Shown here in pieces: positions 46,444-55,792 of a stretch of DNA of 64,000 bases (its first letter is position 1; each line of letters opens with the position of its first letter). The notes under the pieces are model-generated. The model saw only the letters and a list, made by a program, of their open reading frames with translations, was not told the DNA's origin and searched no databases. The translations under genes and the position numbers were made by a program. Source of the stretch: CAVYWD01 sp963772225 (GTDB taxonomy: Bacteria > Myxococcota > Myxococcia > Myxococcales > UBA5297); the NCBI GenBank assembly GCA_963772225.1, contig CAVYWD010000005.1:558001-622000 (forward strand), read 5' to 3'.

Positions 46444-47700
46444 ATGCGCCCTTCTCGCCCCCGAACCCGCCGCGCCCCGCGCCTGTTCGCGCTGGGCCTG
46501 GCCGCGCTGGCCGGGTGCTCCTCGAGCCCCGAGGTGAAGCCCATTCTCGTCGACGTCTTCCTCTCCACCGCGGCAAACCAGATGGAGAAGACCCCCTCCG
46601 AGCCGCTGCAGGTCGCGGTCAACGACATCAATGCCGCGGGCGGGGTGGGGGGCCAGGAGCTGCAGATCTGGCTGCACGACGAATCCGCGGCCAAGGCCCT
46701 GGCCGACGCCGCGGCGCTGAGGGACCGGGGCGTGGGCGTGCTCTTCGCGGGCCCCAGCGACATCGCCGCGCCGCTCGTCCGCGAGCTCGCCGCCCCCTCG
46801 AAGATCTTCCTGTTCGGCATCACCAGCGCCGACCCGTCCTTGTTCACCGACCTCGTCCCGTCGGCGGGCGGGAACTTCGCGGCGACGTCCTACACCTCCG
46901 CCGGCGGGGCCAAGAAGCTGGCGCAGATGGTCTACGACGCGGGGGTCCGGCGGGTGGGCCTGCTTTGCGCTGAGGACGGCATCGGCCCCGGGTACGCGCA
47001 GGCCTTCACCCAGGCCTTCCAGAGCGCGGGCGGCGCGCTGACCGGCGACCCGCCCGCACCGCAAATCATCCCGGCGGGCGACGTGCAGGCGAGCTACAAG
47101 AGCCAGCTCGCCCAGGCGGCCGACGGCGCGAGCCGCGTCGGCGGGCTGCCCGCGGTGGTGGCGGTGACCAGCGCCGAGGCGTTCAAGGTGCTCTTGAGCG
47201 ACTCGGCCCAGCTCCCGGTGCACTGGTTCGGCGCCCACACCGTGCGCGAGCGGGGCGTGCTCGACGAGCACCCGGAGACCGCCGAGGGGATGCAGGGCGT
47301 GGTGCCGGCGCACGCGCGCGGCGCGGCCTTCAGCGCCTACCTGGCGAGCTTCGCCAAGAGCTTTCCGGACAAAGACCCCATCGCCACCTGGTCCCCCAAC
47401 GCCTACGACGCGATGGTGGTCTACGCGCTGGCGCTGGCGCGCGCGGGCGGGGGGACGCCGACGGCAAACGGCGTGAAAGCGAACCTCCGGAAGGTCGCCA
47501 ACGCGGGCATCGGAAAGAAGGTCATCGGCCCGGCCGACCTGGCCACGGCGCTGCCCGCGCTCTTTGCCGGCGGCGACGTCGACTACCAAGGCCCGTCCGG
47601 CGCGGTGGACTTCAGCCCCCAGGGTCAGGCCATCGGCAACTGGAGCGGGTTCCGCGTGGCGGGCGGGCAGTTCATTTATGAGGGAGATTCCAATTATTAG
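46444..47700 (+). CDS. LivK-like (Peripla_BP_6) ligand-binding lipoprotein
   Basis: A 418-aa protein beginning MRPSRPRTRRAPRLFALGLA and ALAGCSSSP, a signal peptide with lipobox LAGC. The body has the type I periplasmic-binding fold of branched-chain amino-acid receptors: AVNDINAAGGVGGQELQIWL, VLFAGPSDIAAPLVRELA, GLLCAEDGIGPGYAQAFTQA and AYDAMVVYALALARAGGG. Such receptors normally feed an ABC importer, but no permease or ATPase is adjacent. It begins 20 bp after the cytochrome gene and its end overlaps the TonB receptor start by 23 bp. It may work as a sensor or redox-ligand carrier with these partners; inference. Confidence 0.85.
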   Translation: MRPSRPRTRRAPRLFALGLAALAGCSSSPEVKPILVDVFLSTAANQMEKTPSEPLQVAVNDINAAGGVGGQELQIWLHDESAAKALADAAALRDRGVGVLFAGPSDIAAPLVRELAAPSKIFLFGITSADPSLFTDLVPSAGGNFAATSYTSAGGAKKLAQMVYDAGVRRVGLLCAEDGIGPGYAQAFTQAFQSAGGALTGDPPAPQIIPAGDVQASYKSQLAQAADGASRVGGLPAVVAVTSAEAFKVLLSDSAQLPVHWFGAHTVRERGVLDEHPETAEGMQGVVPAHARGAAFSAYLASFAKSFPDKDPIATWSPNAYDAMVVYALALARAGGGTPTANGVKANLRKVANAGIGKKVIGPADLATALPALFAGGDVDYQGPSGAVDFSPQGQAIGNWSGFRVAGGQFIYEGDSNY

Positions 47701-50062
47701 TTCTTCTTTTTGGAGTGCCCTTGCCCGGGTCGCCCGAAGCGCCGCGCGCCCTTGCGCGGTCGCCGCGTCGCTCTGGGTCGGCGGGGCGGCGCTCGCCGCC
47801 GAGCCCGAGCCGACGCCGCCCTGGCCCGAGCCGCCGGCCCCGGAGAGCATCGAGGCTGCGCCGCTCAGGCCCGAGCCGCCGGCTCCGGAGAGCATCGAGG
47901 CCGCGCCGGCGTCGCCGCCCTCGGGCGAGGACGGCCCCGACCTGGAGATCGAGGACGACCTGCGCAGCCGCGTTGTGACCGCGGCGGCGAAGCGCGAGCA
48001 GACCGTGCCCAACGCGCCCGGCGTGGTCGAGGTGATCACCTCCGAGGAGATCGCCCGGGCCGGGTACCGGTCCGTGGGCGACGCGCTCAAGCCGCTCGCC
48101 GGCATCGTGGTGTACGACGACGGGGTGTTCCAGAACGTCGGCGTGCGAGGCATCTTCGGCGGCGAGCGCGCCGGCAGCCGCATCGTCAAGGTCCTCATCG
48201 ACGGCCAGTCGGTGGCCTACCGCCCCAGCTCGGCCAACTTTCTCGGGCCCGAGATGGTGCCCATCGAGCTGGTCGAGCGCATCGAGATCATCCGCGGCCC
48301 GGGCTCGGTGCTCTACGGCGCCAACGCGTTCCTGGGCGGCATCAACGTGGTGACCAAGAGCGCCTCGGCCTTCGTCCCATCCGAGGCGTTCAAAGCCGCG
48401 CAGGGCGTGGGGCTCGTCGCGCGCGGCGGCATCGGCGCAGGCCAGCCCAGCGGCGCCGTCGCCGGGGCCGGCGCGCCCAGCGCCCCGGGCCTGGGGGGCT
48501 TCGGCGAGCTCGCCGCGGGCGCGCAGGCCGGCGGCCTGGAGGTGGTGGGCGGCGCGACGCGCCTGCGCGACGACCGGTCGGGGCTCGCGCTGCCGGCCTC
48601 CAGCCCGCGGTACAGCCTGGCCGGGCAGGACCTCTACAGCCGCGGCGACGTGGCGCAGCCCACCAGCGCCTACGCGCGGGTGAGCTACAGCTCTCCGGAG
48701 GTCGGCCGCCTGCGGGTGTTCGGGGTCTACCAGCAGCTGAGCTGCCAAGGCGAGTTCCAGGACCGAAACACGCTCAGCCACGACAACACCGTGGCGCTGA
48801 CCAACGCGGTCGCCCGCGCGGACCTGGAGCGGCGGCTGGGGAGCGGGATGATTCTGAGGCTCTTCGGGGCCTTCTCGGCGGGCGGGCCCTCGGACCACTA
48901 CGCGGTAAAGGGGACCGACGCGGGCACGGGCCTGAGGCTCGACGAGGGTTACCGCGCGGTCGACTCGGGCGCCGAGGTCCAGGCGGAGGCGGGGCGTTGG
49001 CTGCAGCTCCTGGCGGGCGCCGACTTCACCTGGGACGAGGAGAAGCGGCCGGTGGCGCTCCAGACGACCCTGGCCGACTCGGTCGACGCGGTCAGCGGGG
49101 CGGCAGCGGTCGTGGCGGGCACGCCGGGGAAGGTCCCTTTTCGCAACGCCGGGGCCTACGCCCTGGCGACGCTGACGCCCTTCTACGCTCTCGAGGGCTC
49201 GCTCGCGCGCGACCTGGGCCTCACCGCCGGCGCGCGGTACGACGCGAACTCGGTGTACGGCGCGAGCGCGAGCTGGCGCGGCGGGCTCGTGCTTCCCCTG
49301 GGCGAGCAGTGGTACGTCAAGGCGTTGGGGGGCAGCTCCTTCAAGGGCCCGTCGGCGGAGGAGCTGTACGGCGTCGCGCTGCTCCCGGGCGACCCCGCCG
49401 GCAACGCCTCCCTCACGCCGCAGACCGCGCTCACCGCCGAGGGCGTGGTGGGCTTCAGTCCTTCGCGATACTTCGCCGCCTCGGCGGTCGCATACTACAG
49501 CGACGTCCGCGACCAAATCCGGTATCAAGCGACCGTGGGAAATGGCGACCCCAAGGTGCCGCAGAACGTGACCCGGCAGCAGACCGGGGGCGTGGAGCTG
49601 CAGATGCGCGTCGCGAAGCCTTTGGACCGCTGGACGCTGGGCGGCTTCGCCAACGCGACCTTCCTCAACACCTCCGTGGACCGGACCGTGGGCCCGAGCC
49701 GGGCGACGGTCAGCGTTCGGCCGGACCTCTACCCGCCCTACACCGCGAACGTCGGCGCCGACATCCGCCACCGGCCGAGCTACCTGGGGCTCAACCTCGA
49801 AGGGCGCCTCCTGGGGCCGCGGCCTTGCTCCAGCGAGAACGAGGTCCAGAACCGCCTGCAGAGCTACGACCTGCCGCCGGTCTTCACCCTGGACGCCGCG
49901 CTCTCCACCGACCCCATCGCCCTGGGGGCGCGACTGCGCTTCCGGGCACAGGTGCGGGTCGCCAACCTGTTCAACGCGCAGTACGCCTTGCCCGGCTTCT
50001 ACGGCTACGACATCCCTGGGCGTCCGCGCACTTTCTCCGGCTCGCTGGAGATGGCGTTTTAG
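47678..50062 (+). CDS. TonB-dependent receptor
   Basis: A 794-aa outer-membrane protein started at ATG 47678 inside the 3' end of the binding-protein gene. A signal peptide ends near ALAAEPEP. A Pro/Glu-rich spacer with the repeated PEPPAPESIEAAP unit precedes a plug domain: VVEVITSEEIARAGYRSVGD, GVFQNVGVRGIFGG, VERIEIIRGPGSVLYGANAF. The barrel follows (about residues 250-794) and ends in GSLEMAF, with the terminal Phe required by Bam. No clear TonB box was found. Substrate class is unclear: possibly metal chelate or heme-related given the cytochrome upstream. Confidence 0.85.
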   Translation: MREIPIISSSFWSALARVARSAARPCAVAASLWVGGAALAAEPEPTPPWPEPPAPESIEAAPLRPEPPAPESIEAAPASPPSGEDGPDLEIEDDLRSRVVTAAAKREQTVPNAPGVVEVITSEEIARAGYRSVGDALKPLAGIVVYDDGVFQNVGVRGIFGGERAGSRIVKVLIDGQSVAYRPSSANFLGPEMVPIELVERIEIIRGPGSVLYGANAFLGGINVVTKSASAFVPSEAFKAAQGVGLVARGGIGAGQPSGAVAGAGAPSAPGLGGFGELAAGAQAGGLEVVGGATRLRDDRSGLALPASSPRYSLAGQDLYSRGDVAQPTSAYARVSYSSPEVGRLRVFGVYQQLSCQGEFQDRNTLSHDNTVALTNAVARADLERRLGSGMILRLFGAFSAGGPSDHYAVKGTDAGTGLRLDEGYRAVDSGAEVQAEAGRWLQLLAGADFTWDEEKRPVALQTTLADSVDAVSGAAAVVAGTPGKVPFRNAGAYALATLTPFYALEGSLARDLGLTAGARYDANSVYGASASWRGGLVLPLGEQWYVKALGGSSFKGPSAEELYGVALLPGDPAGNASLTPQTALTAEGVVGFSPSRYFAASAVAYYSDVRDQIRYQATVGNGDPKVPQNVTRQQTGGVELQMRVAKPLDRWTLGGFANATFLNTSVDRTVGPSRATVSVRPDLYPPYTANVGADIRHRPSYLGLNLEGRLLGPRPCSSENEVQNRLQSYDLPPVFTLDAALSTDPIALGARLRFRAQVRVANLFNAQYALPGFYGYDIPGRPRTFSGSLEMAF

Positions 50063-50080
50063 CGGAAAGGCTGCAAAGCC

Positions 50081-52585
50081 ATGCAGGGATTCGCCAGGGT
50101 TCCGAATTCGGAGATCCGCTTCGGCAAGTACAGCGTCGTCCAGAAGATCGGCACGGGCGGCATGGCCGAGGTGTTCAAGTGCCGGCTGTCGGGCATCGGC
50201 GGCTTCGACAAGGTGCTGGTCGTCAAGCGCATCAAGCCCGAGCTCTTGAGCGAGCCCGAGTTCATCAAGATGTTCCTCGACGAGGCGCGGGTCGCCGCGT
50301 TCCTGAGCCACCCGAACATCGTCCAGATCTTCGAGGTCGATCAGTTCGAGGGCACTCCGTACATCGCCATGGAGTACGTGCGCGGCCCGACGCTCTTCGC
50401 GCTGCTGCGGCGGGCGAAGGTGGCGCGGCGCCTCGACGCGGGGCACGCCGCGCGCGTCCTCGCCGGCGTCTGCGAGGGGCTCCACCACGCGCACTGCGCG
50501 TGCGACGCCGACGGCCAGCCGCTGAGCATTGTGCACCGCGACGTGAGCCCGCACAACGTCATCGTCTCCTACGAGGGCATGCCCAAGCTCCTCGACTTCG
50601 GCGTCGCGCGGGCGCGGGGCCGCCAGACGGCCACCGATGCCGGGACGCTCAAGGGCAAGCTGCGCTACATGGCGCCGGAGCAGCTGCGCGGCGGGGTCGT
50701 CGACCAGCGGGCGGACGTGTTCGGCGTGGGCGTGTGCCTCTTCGAGGCGGCGACCGGCGAACCGCCGTACCTGACCAAGACCGACGCCGAGGTGATCCAC
50801 GACGTGTTCAACGGGCTCTCGGCCCTGCCGGATCGCTTCCCCGACGGCTTCCCCGAGCCGCTGGAGCAGATCATCCGCTGGGCGGCGGAGCCCGACGTCG
50901 AGCGGCGCTGCCCGTCCGCCTACGACTTGCATGCGGTGCTCGAGGACTTCCTGGCCACGGGGTCCTGCGCCTCGAGCCAGAAGGACGTCGCGGCGTGGCT
51001 GGCGGAGCTCTTCGTGGGGCCCGCCGGCGAGTCCATGCCGGGGCTCTACGGGCTCACGCCTTCTTCCAGGGCGGCCTACTCGTCCAGCTCGCTGTCGCGC
51101 AGGGCGGCCATGAGCGGCTCGCTGCCCGGCGCCGCGGTGCGGGGAGGGAGCGGCAAGGGGCCCGGGCCCGTCCCGCCGGCCATGGCCGCGCCCCCCGCCC
51201 AGCCGGCGCCCGCTCCGTCGGCGCCTGCTCCGTCGGCGCCAAGTGCCGCGCCCGCGCCCGCAGCGGCGCCTGCCGCACCTCCTTCGCCCGCGCAGCCGGA
51301 TGCCTCAGAGGACGCGGGCCGCGCGCTGGCGGCGGTGTCCCGGACCCGGCGGAACCGAGCGCTCGCCGGAGTGGGCGCCGCCGCGGTGGCGGCCGCGCTC
51401 CTGGCGGTGTGGCTCTCGCGCGGCCGAGGTGGCTCGCCCCGCGCGCCGGAGGAGCCTCGCGCCGCGGCATCGGCGGCGGGCCCTGCGGCGCCCAGCGCCG
51501 ACGAGGCCGCCGCGCGCACCTACATGGAAGAGATCGAGCGGCTCGCGGCGGGGCGGCGCTTCGCCCCAGCGCTGGAGCTGTTGGGCAAGGCGCGCGCCCT
51601 GAAGTTCTCCGACCCGGAGCTGAACATCCGCCTCTCCAAGCTGAGCGATTCGCTGGAGCGCGATGCCCTGCTCGCGCGGGCGCAGAAGCAGCTCGCGGAC
51701 GGCGCGGTGGCCGAGGCGGTCGAGCAGGCCAGGCTCGTGCTCAATCGCGATCCGGAGAACGCCGAGGCCGCGCGGATCATCGCCGCCTCCCGCGAGGCGA
51801 GAGAGGCCGAGCCGCGGGTGGGCGCGCCCGTCGCCGCGGCCGGCGCCGCGCGCCCCAAGGCCGAGCCGCCGAAGGCGCGCGACGGCAAGCTCTCGGTGGC
51901 GAGCGAGCCCGCGGGGGTCGTGTACCTCGACGACGAGCCCATTGGGAGCGCGCCCGTCCGCGGGCGGGCAGTGCGCGAGGGGCGCCACCACCTCGAGGTT
52001 CGCCTGGAAGGCTATCTGCCGGCGGACCGGACGGTGGAGATCGCCCCGGGCAAGGAGAGCGCCGTCGCCCTCAACCTCGCCCCGGTCCCTCGTCTGCACC
52101 TCGCATCGCTGGAGCCAGTCGCGCTGGCCGAGCCCGTCCCGGACGCGCCTGCGGCCAGGGCCGAGGTGGCGCCCGCGCCCAAGGCGGAGGAAGCCGCTGC
52201 GCCCAAGGCGAAGCCTTCCGCAGCGCCGGCCGCCCCCGCGCGCGTGGCACCGGCGCGCGCCGCCGCGGCGGCCCGCCGGCCGACGCAGCTCCCCAAGCGA
52301 TATTCGGCGGCCTCGACCAAGGACCTGGTGCAGGCGCTCCAGGTCGTCGAGAACCAGGCCATCGCCGACGGGGCGCCGGCCGAGGTCGCGCGCGACGTGA
52401 CCTTCCCCTTGCGGCAGGAGCTCGCCAAGCGCATCGGCCCGAGCGAGCCCGTCGAGCTCTACCCGCGGGCGGTGTACGCCTTCATCGTCGACGCGGCGGC
52501 CAAGGGCGCCGCGCGCGGCGAGCTCGCGGCCCAGCTCCGCAGCGCCCAGCTCTCGGGGAAGCTGGCGGCGAGCGCGGACCGGTAG
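50081..52585 (+). CDS. Membrane Ser/Thr protein kinase with PEGA domain
   Basis: An 834-aa protein. The kinase domain spans residues 14-310: glycine loop GTGGMAEVFK, catalytic Lys 49 in VVKRIK, HRDVSPHN at 152-159 and DFG at 172-174, then YMAPEQL. The variant HRDVSPHN is typical of myxobacterial Hanks kinases. A Pro/Ala-rich linker leads to one transmembrane helix near 426-445 (GVGAAAVAAALLAVWL). The outer part contains a helical repeat (51500-51800), a PEGA domain (GKLSVASEPAGVVYLDDEPI) and an Ala/Lys/Pro-rich tail. It starts 18 bp after the TonB receptor stop, so it probably belongs to the same operon. Confidence 0.9.
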   Translation: MQGFARVPNSEIRFGKYSVVQKIGTGGMAEVFKCRLSGIGGFDKVLVVKRIKPELLSEPEFIKMFLDEARVAAFLSHPNIVQIFEVDQFEGTPYIAMEYVRGPTLFALLRRAKVARRLDAGHAARVLAGVCEGLHHAHCACDADGQPLSIVHRDVSPHNVIVSYEGMPKLLDFGVARARGRQTATDAGTLKGKLRYMAPEQLRGGVVDQRADVFGVGVCLFEAATGEPPYLTKTDAEVIHDVFNGLSALPDRFPDGFPEPLEQIIRWAAEPDVERRCPSAYDLHAVLEDFLATGSCASSQKDVAAWLAELFVGPAGESMPGLYGLTPSSRAAYSSSSLSRRAAMSGSLPGAAVRGGSGKGPGPVPPAMAAPPAQPAPAPSAPAPSAPSAAPAPAAAPAAPPSPAQPDASEDAGRALAAVSRTRRNRALAGVGAAAVAAALLAVWLSRGRGGSPRAPEEPRAAASAAGPAAPSADEAAARTYMEEIERLAAGRRFAPALELLGKARALKFSDPELNIRLSKLSDSLERDALLARAQKQLADGAVAEAVEQARLVLNRDPENAEAARIIAASREAREAEPRVGAPVAAAGAARPKAEPPKARDGKLSVASEPAGVVYLDDEPIGSAPVRGRAVREGRHHLEVRLEGYLPADRTVEIAPGKESAVALNLAPVPRLHLASLEPVALAEPVPDAPAARAEVAPAPKAEEAAAPKAKPSAAPAAPARVAPARAAAAARRPTQLPKRYSAASTKDLVQALQVVENQAIADGAPAEVARDVTFPLRQELAKRIGPSEPVELYPRAVYAFIVDAAAKGAARGELAAQLRSAQLSGKLAASADR

Positions 52586-52589
52586 TGAG

Positions 52590-53201
52590 TCAGTCGTCGC
52601 GGGGCTCCGCGGCGAGGTCGTCGCAAACGCGCGCCCAGCGCTCGCCGTCGGGCTTGAATACGCCGGCCACCTTCAGCATGGAGCGTGAGCACCGCGGATG
52701 GCTCTCCTGATTCGGGAAGAGGCGGACGTCGAATACGCGAGTTTCGCACCCGAAGAGGAGTCGGCAGACCGGCGCGCCCTCGAAGTTGTCGCTGTGGAAC
52801 TCGCCCAGGGTCACCTGCGGAAGGCTGTGGCGCAGCCCGCCGACAATGCTGGTGTGGCCATAGGCCGAAGGGTCTTGCGGCAGGTCGGCGATCTTGGTGT
52901 CGGCGGAGGAGTTGACGAACAGGGTGATGCAGTCGCGCGTCCCGGGCGTCATGAAGAGGTGCTGGCCGTAGAAGCCGGTGAGCGTGTCGCGAAAGGCGCG
53001 GTGCTCTGGCTTGGGGTTGCACTCGATCACGATGAGCAAATCCAGCTGCTGGCGTTGCTGGAAGTAGAGCCGATTGGCGCGCTCCACCAGCTCCAGCACG
53101 TTCGAGCGAAAGAGGTCTCGGTGGACATAGTCGAAGCAGAATGCCGGGTCGGTCTTGGCGGTCCCCGGTGACCCTGGTGAGGTCGGCGGTGCCCGCTTCA
53201 T
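52590..53201 (-). CDS. Hypothetical cytoplasmic protein coupled to GluQ
   Basis: A 203-aa protein starting MKRAPPTSPGSPGTAKTDPA; its ATG overlaps the gluQ stop (ATGA). Soluble, mixed alpha/beta: FDYVHRDLFRSNVLELVERA, LDLLIVIECNPKPEHRAF, GEFHSDNFEGAPVCRLLFG. No family is recognised. Convergent with the kinase gene, with only four bases between the stops. A long in-frame extension upstream lies in gluQ and is rejected. Confidence 0.6.
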   Translation of the reverse strand: MKRAPPTSPGSPGTAKTDPAFCFDYVHRDLFRSNVLELVERANRLYFQQRQQLDLLIVIECNPKPEHRAFRDTLTGFYGQHLFMTPGTRDCITLFVNSSADTKIADLPQDPSAYGHTSIVGGLRHSLPQVTLGEFHSDNFEGAPVCRLLFGCETRVFDVRLFPNQESHPRCSRSMLKVAGVFKPDGERWARVCDDLAAEPRDD

Positions 53202-54157
53202 AGGACCGACGACGCGTTGAACGCCGCCGGCGCGCGCGAGAGCCGGGCGAGGTCGAAGCCCTGGACGAGCTCGCGGGCGCTCACGGCCTTCACGTCGGCG
53301 AGCCCCGCCGACCGCGCCAGCTCGGCGACCAGCCGCTCCGGGGCCACGCCGCGCTCGCGCAGCCAACCGAGCTGCACCTCGCCGTTGCGCTTGGCGAGCC
53401 GCTCGCCGTCGGGGCCGAGCACCAGGGGGACGTGGGCGTAGCGCGGGGTCGCGAGCCCGAGCGCGTGAAGGAGCTGGACCTGCCGGGGCGCGCTGGTGAG
53501 GAGGTCGTCGCCGCGGAGCACGTCGGTGATGGCCATGAGCGCGTCGTCGACCGCGACGGCGAGCTGGTAGGAATGGAGCCCGTCGGCGCGCCGCACCACG
53601 AAGTCGCCGACGGTCGCGTCCACGTCCACTGCCAAAGGCCCTCGGACGCCGTCGCAGAAGGAGACCGGGCCGGGCGCGACCTGGAAGCGCAGCGCCGGCG
53701 AGCGCCCCGCGGTGGCGCGGGCGGCGGCGACCTCGGGGGCGAGCGCGCGGCAGGTGCCCGGGTAGCGCGGCCCGTCGTCCTGCGGGCCGTGGGGCGCGGA
53801 GGCGGCTCGGGCAATCTCCTGGCGGCTGCAGAAGCAGGGGTAGAGCCGGCCGCGCGCTTGAAGCGACCGGAGCGCTTCGTTGTACGAGGCGGTGCGCTCG
53901 CTCTGGACGTAGGGGCCGAAGGGCCCGCCCACGTCCGGGCCTTCGTCCCAGTCGAGGCCCAGCCACCGCAGCTCCTCGCAGAGGCGCTCTGCCGCGCCCG
54001 GGACAGTGCGCGGCCGGTCCAGGTCCTCGATGCGCAGCACGAAGGCGCCGCCTTGCGCGCGCACCTGAAGCCAGGCGAGCAGCGCGGTGCGCGCGTTGCC
54101 GACGTGGAGCGCGCCGGTGGGGCTCGGGGCGTAGCGGCCTCGGATGAGCTCGGGCAT
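53198..54157 (-). CDS. gluQ: Glutamyl-Q tRNA(Asp) synthetase
   Basis: A 319-aa paralogue of the catalytic core of glutamyl-tRNA synthetase, lacking its anticodon-binding domain, as in GluQRS. Visible: YAPSPTGALHVGNARTAL (HIGH region), the zinc ligands in YPCFCSRQE and PGTCRAL, and GERLAKRNG in place of KMSKS. The enzyme charges queuosine in tRNA-Asp with glutamate. It is followed by an overlapping small gene. A truncated second copy lies at 55793-56010. Confidence 0.9.
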   Translation of the reverse strand: MPELIRGRYAPSPTGALHVGNARTALLAWLQVRAQGGAFVLRIEDLDRPRTVPGAAERLCEELRWLGLDWDEGPDVGGPFGPYVQSERTASYNEALRSLQARGRLYPCFCSRQEIARAASAPHGPQDDGPRYPGTCRALAPEVAAARATAGRSPALRFQVAPGPVSFCDGVRGPLAVDVDATVGDFVVRRADGLHSYQLAVAVDDALMAITDVLRGDDLLTSAPRQVQLLHALGLATPRYAHVPLVLGPDGERLAKRNGEVQLGWLRERGVAPERLVAELARSAGLADVKAVSARELVQGFDLARLSRAPAAFNASSVL

Positions 54158-54323
54158 CGTCAGCGCGGGACTCTATCGCGTCCGCCGCGATGGAAGGCAG
54201 CGGGCCCGCGGGTGGGCGCTCGGGCAAGCGAGGAGAGGGGAGGGCGGTCGGGCGAAGGCCGTTCGCGCATTTCGAGCGTCGGGACCCTGAGCTGCTACGA
54301 CCGCGTCATCATCCAGGGTGTAT

Positions 54324-55268
54324 TCAGTCCCCGACCCGACCGTTGTACGACAGCACGAAACCGATGGCGGGCGCGTTCGTGATCGTCACGCCGTGCAGCG
54401 AGATCTTGTTCCAAATGAAGCGCAACCCGAGACTCATTGTGCGGCCGAATACCGCTTCCACGCGTCCCTCGAATCCGGCGGTGCTGTCGAACGCCGCGGT
54501 GATGCTCGAGGCGACTCCACTGCCGTGGAGCGACGGATCGAGCAGGGCGAAGAGCCCCGCGCCCAGGCGAATCGGCCCGAGCTCCAGCGTCTCCAGCGCC
54601 TCGAGTGGGAACGCGTAGTAATCAATGCTGCCGTTCGTCGCGTTCTGGAAGGTACCCTTCGCCCCCAGCATCACGCGCGTGCGCAGGCGTCCGCCCGCGA
54701 GCGGCAGCGCGGAGACCCCCAGCGAGAGCCCTGCCCCGGTGTTGGCGCCAATCGACTGCTTCGAGCCGTCCTGAAAGATGATGTGGTAGAGCTCGTTCGT
54801 CCCAATATCGACGGCGATCTCGAAGACCCAGGTCACAATGGGCGGGGGCAGCGGTGCCCTGTTGTGCGCCGCGGGGACGGCGCCCGCTGCGCTCGAGAAC
54901 ACGACCTGGTCGTCGACGGAGTAGAGCACGCATTCGCTGCGGGAGCGCTGCCGGCAATACTGGAGTGCGCGCCGCTTTGGATCGGCCGACATGCTCTTGT
55001 TCGCGGGCTTCGTGCCGAAGGCCGCGCCGTAGTGGCCCGACTCGGAGATGGCGAATGCGCGCGGTAACGGACGGGAGAGGTACTCCTGATACTTTTGCTG
55101 GCCCTCTTCGCCCAAATACGGGACCCGCGGGGCGGCCGGGGTAGGCTCGGGGTCGACGCTCGCGGCGCTCGGCTCGACCCCGAGGGCTTTCTGCGTCGGC
55201 TCCTCTGCCGCGAACGCGTTGGGAGCGGCGAGGAAGGTCATCGCGGCGAGGCACCTGAGACTTTGCAC
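54324..55268 (-). CDS. Exported protein, probable outer-membrane barrel domain
   Basis: A 314-aa protein from GTG 55268, supported by AGGAGGG eight bases upstream. A signal peptide, MQSLRCLAAMTFLAAPNAFA, is followed by a Pro-rich region, a Cys pair segment (LQYCRQRSRSECVLYSVDDQ), and from residue 150 on an alternating-strand pattern with Gly-rich turns (GAGLSLGVSALPLAGGRLRT). It ends in a strand pattern (IGFVLSYNGRVGD) rather than a typical aromatic. The barrel assignment is moderate. No family is recognised. Confidence 0.6.
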   Translation of the reverse strand: MQSLRCLAAMTFLAAPNAFAAEEPTQKALGVEPSAASVDPEPTPAAPRVPYLGEEGQQKYQEYLSRPLPRAFAISESGHYGAAFGTKPANKSMSADPKRRALQYCRQRSRSECVLYSVDDQVVFSSAAGAVPAAHNRAPLPPPIVTWVFEIAVDIGTNELYHIIFQDGSKQSIGANTGAGLSLGVSALPLAGGRLRTRVMLGAKGTFQNATNGSIDYYAFPLEALETLELGPIRLGAGLFALLDPSLHGSGVASSITAAFDSTAGFEGRVEAVFGRTMSLGLRFIWNKISLHGVTITNAPAIGFVLSYNGRVGD

Positions 55269-55545
55269 GGTTTGGCCCTCCTGCTTTGCTTTGCGAAGGC
55301 ACGCGCGCTGTATGTGCCGGCTGCTGCATTACCACGGATTGCTCGGACGGCCTAGCTTCCAGAACCCGGCCGACGCGCAGCCGGGCTGCTGAGCCATTCA
55401 CGAGCCCGAGGGGCAGCTCGCTCTGGCGGTCGATCGGTGAAGGATGATCGCGTTGGCATTCTCAGGACCCGAGGGCCGGAATTGCCGTTTTGCTCGATTG
55501 CCAAGGTCACATGCGAATGACGTGAACGCGTGCGAATGAGCTCAT

Positions 55546-55695
55546 AGTCCCTTCGGCGCGAACTCTTGTGCAGGTTGGCAAAGACTCCAGGCTCCAGACC
55601 CAAGGCTCCAGGGAATGCAGTTCCTGAAGCCTGGGGTCTGGGGTCTGGAGCCTGGAGCCTAAGGCAACCCTCTTTGGTTCCGGCTCGGCCGGGTT
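55546..55695 (+). repeat. Interspersed repeat, copy 3
   Basis: The best-preserved copy. Arms CTCCAGGCTCCAGACCC (55585-55601) and GGGTCTGGAGCCTGGAG (55641-55657) form a perfect 17-bp inverted repeat. It begins AGTCCCTTCGGCGCGAA and ends GGTTCCGGCTCGGCCGGG. It sits about 100 bp from the truncated gluQ copy. Confidence 0.85.
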
Positions 55696-55792
55696 CGGTT
55701 CTCGCGCAGGGCGGCGCCGTCGCGGGCTCGCATGACCCTCTCGTCGAGCATTCGGGCGAAGCCGGGAGCCGCGGCGGCGCGCGGAGCTTGTT

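Noticed and set aside
43702..47700. 1332-codon plus-strand frame
   Set aside because: It joins the cytochrome N-terminus and the LivK-like protein only because both fall in the same phase; the middle is the wrong frame of the heme domain.
47672..50932. 1086-codon minus-strand frame
   Set aside because: Antisense to the TonB receptor and kinase, composed of His/Arg/Val-rich low-complexity sequence.
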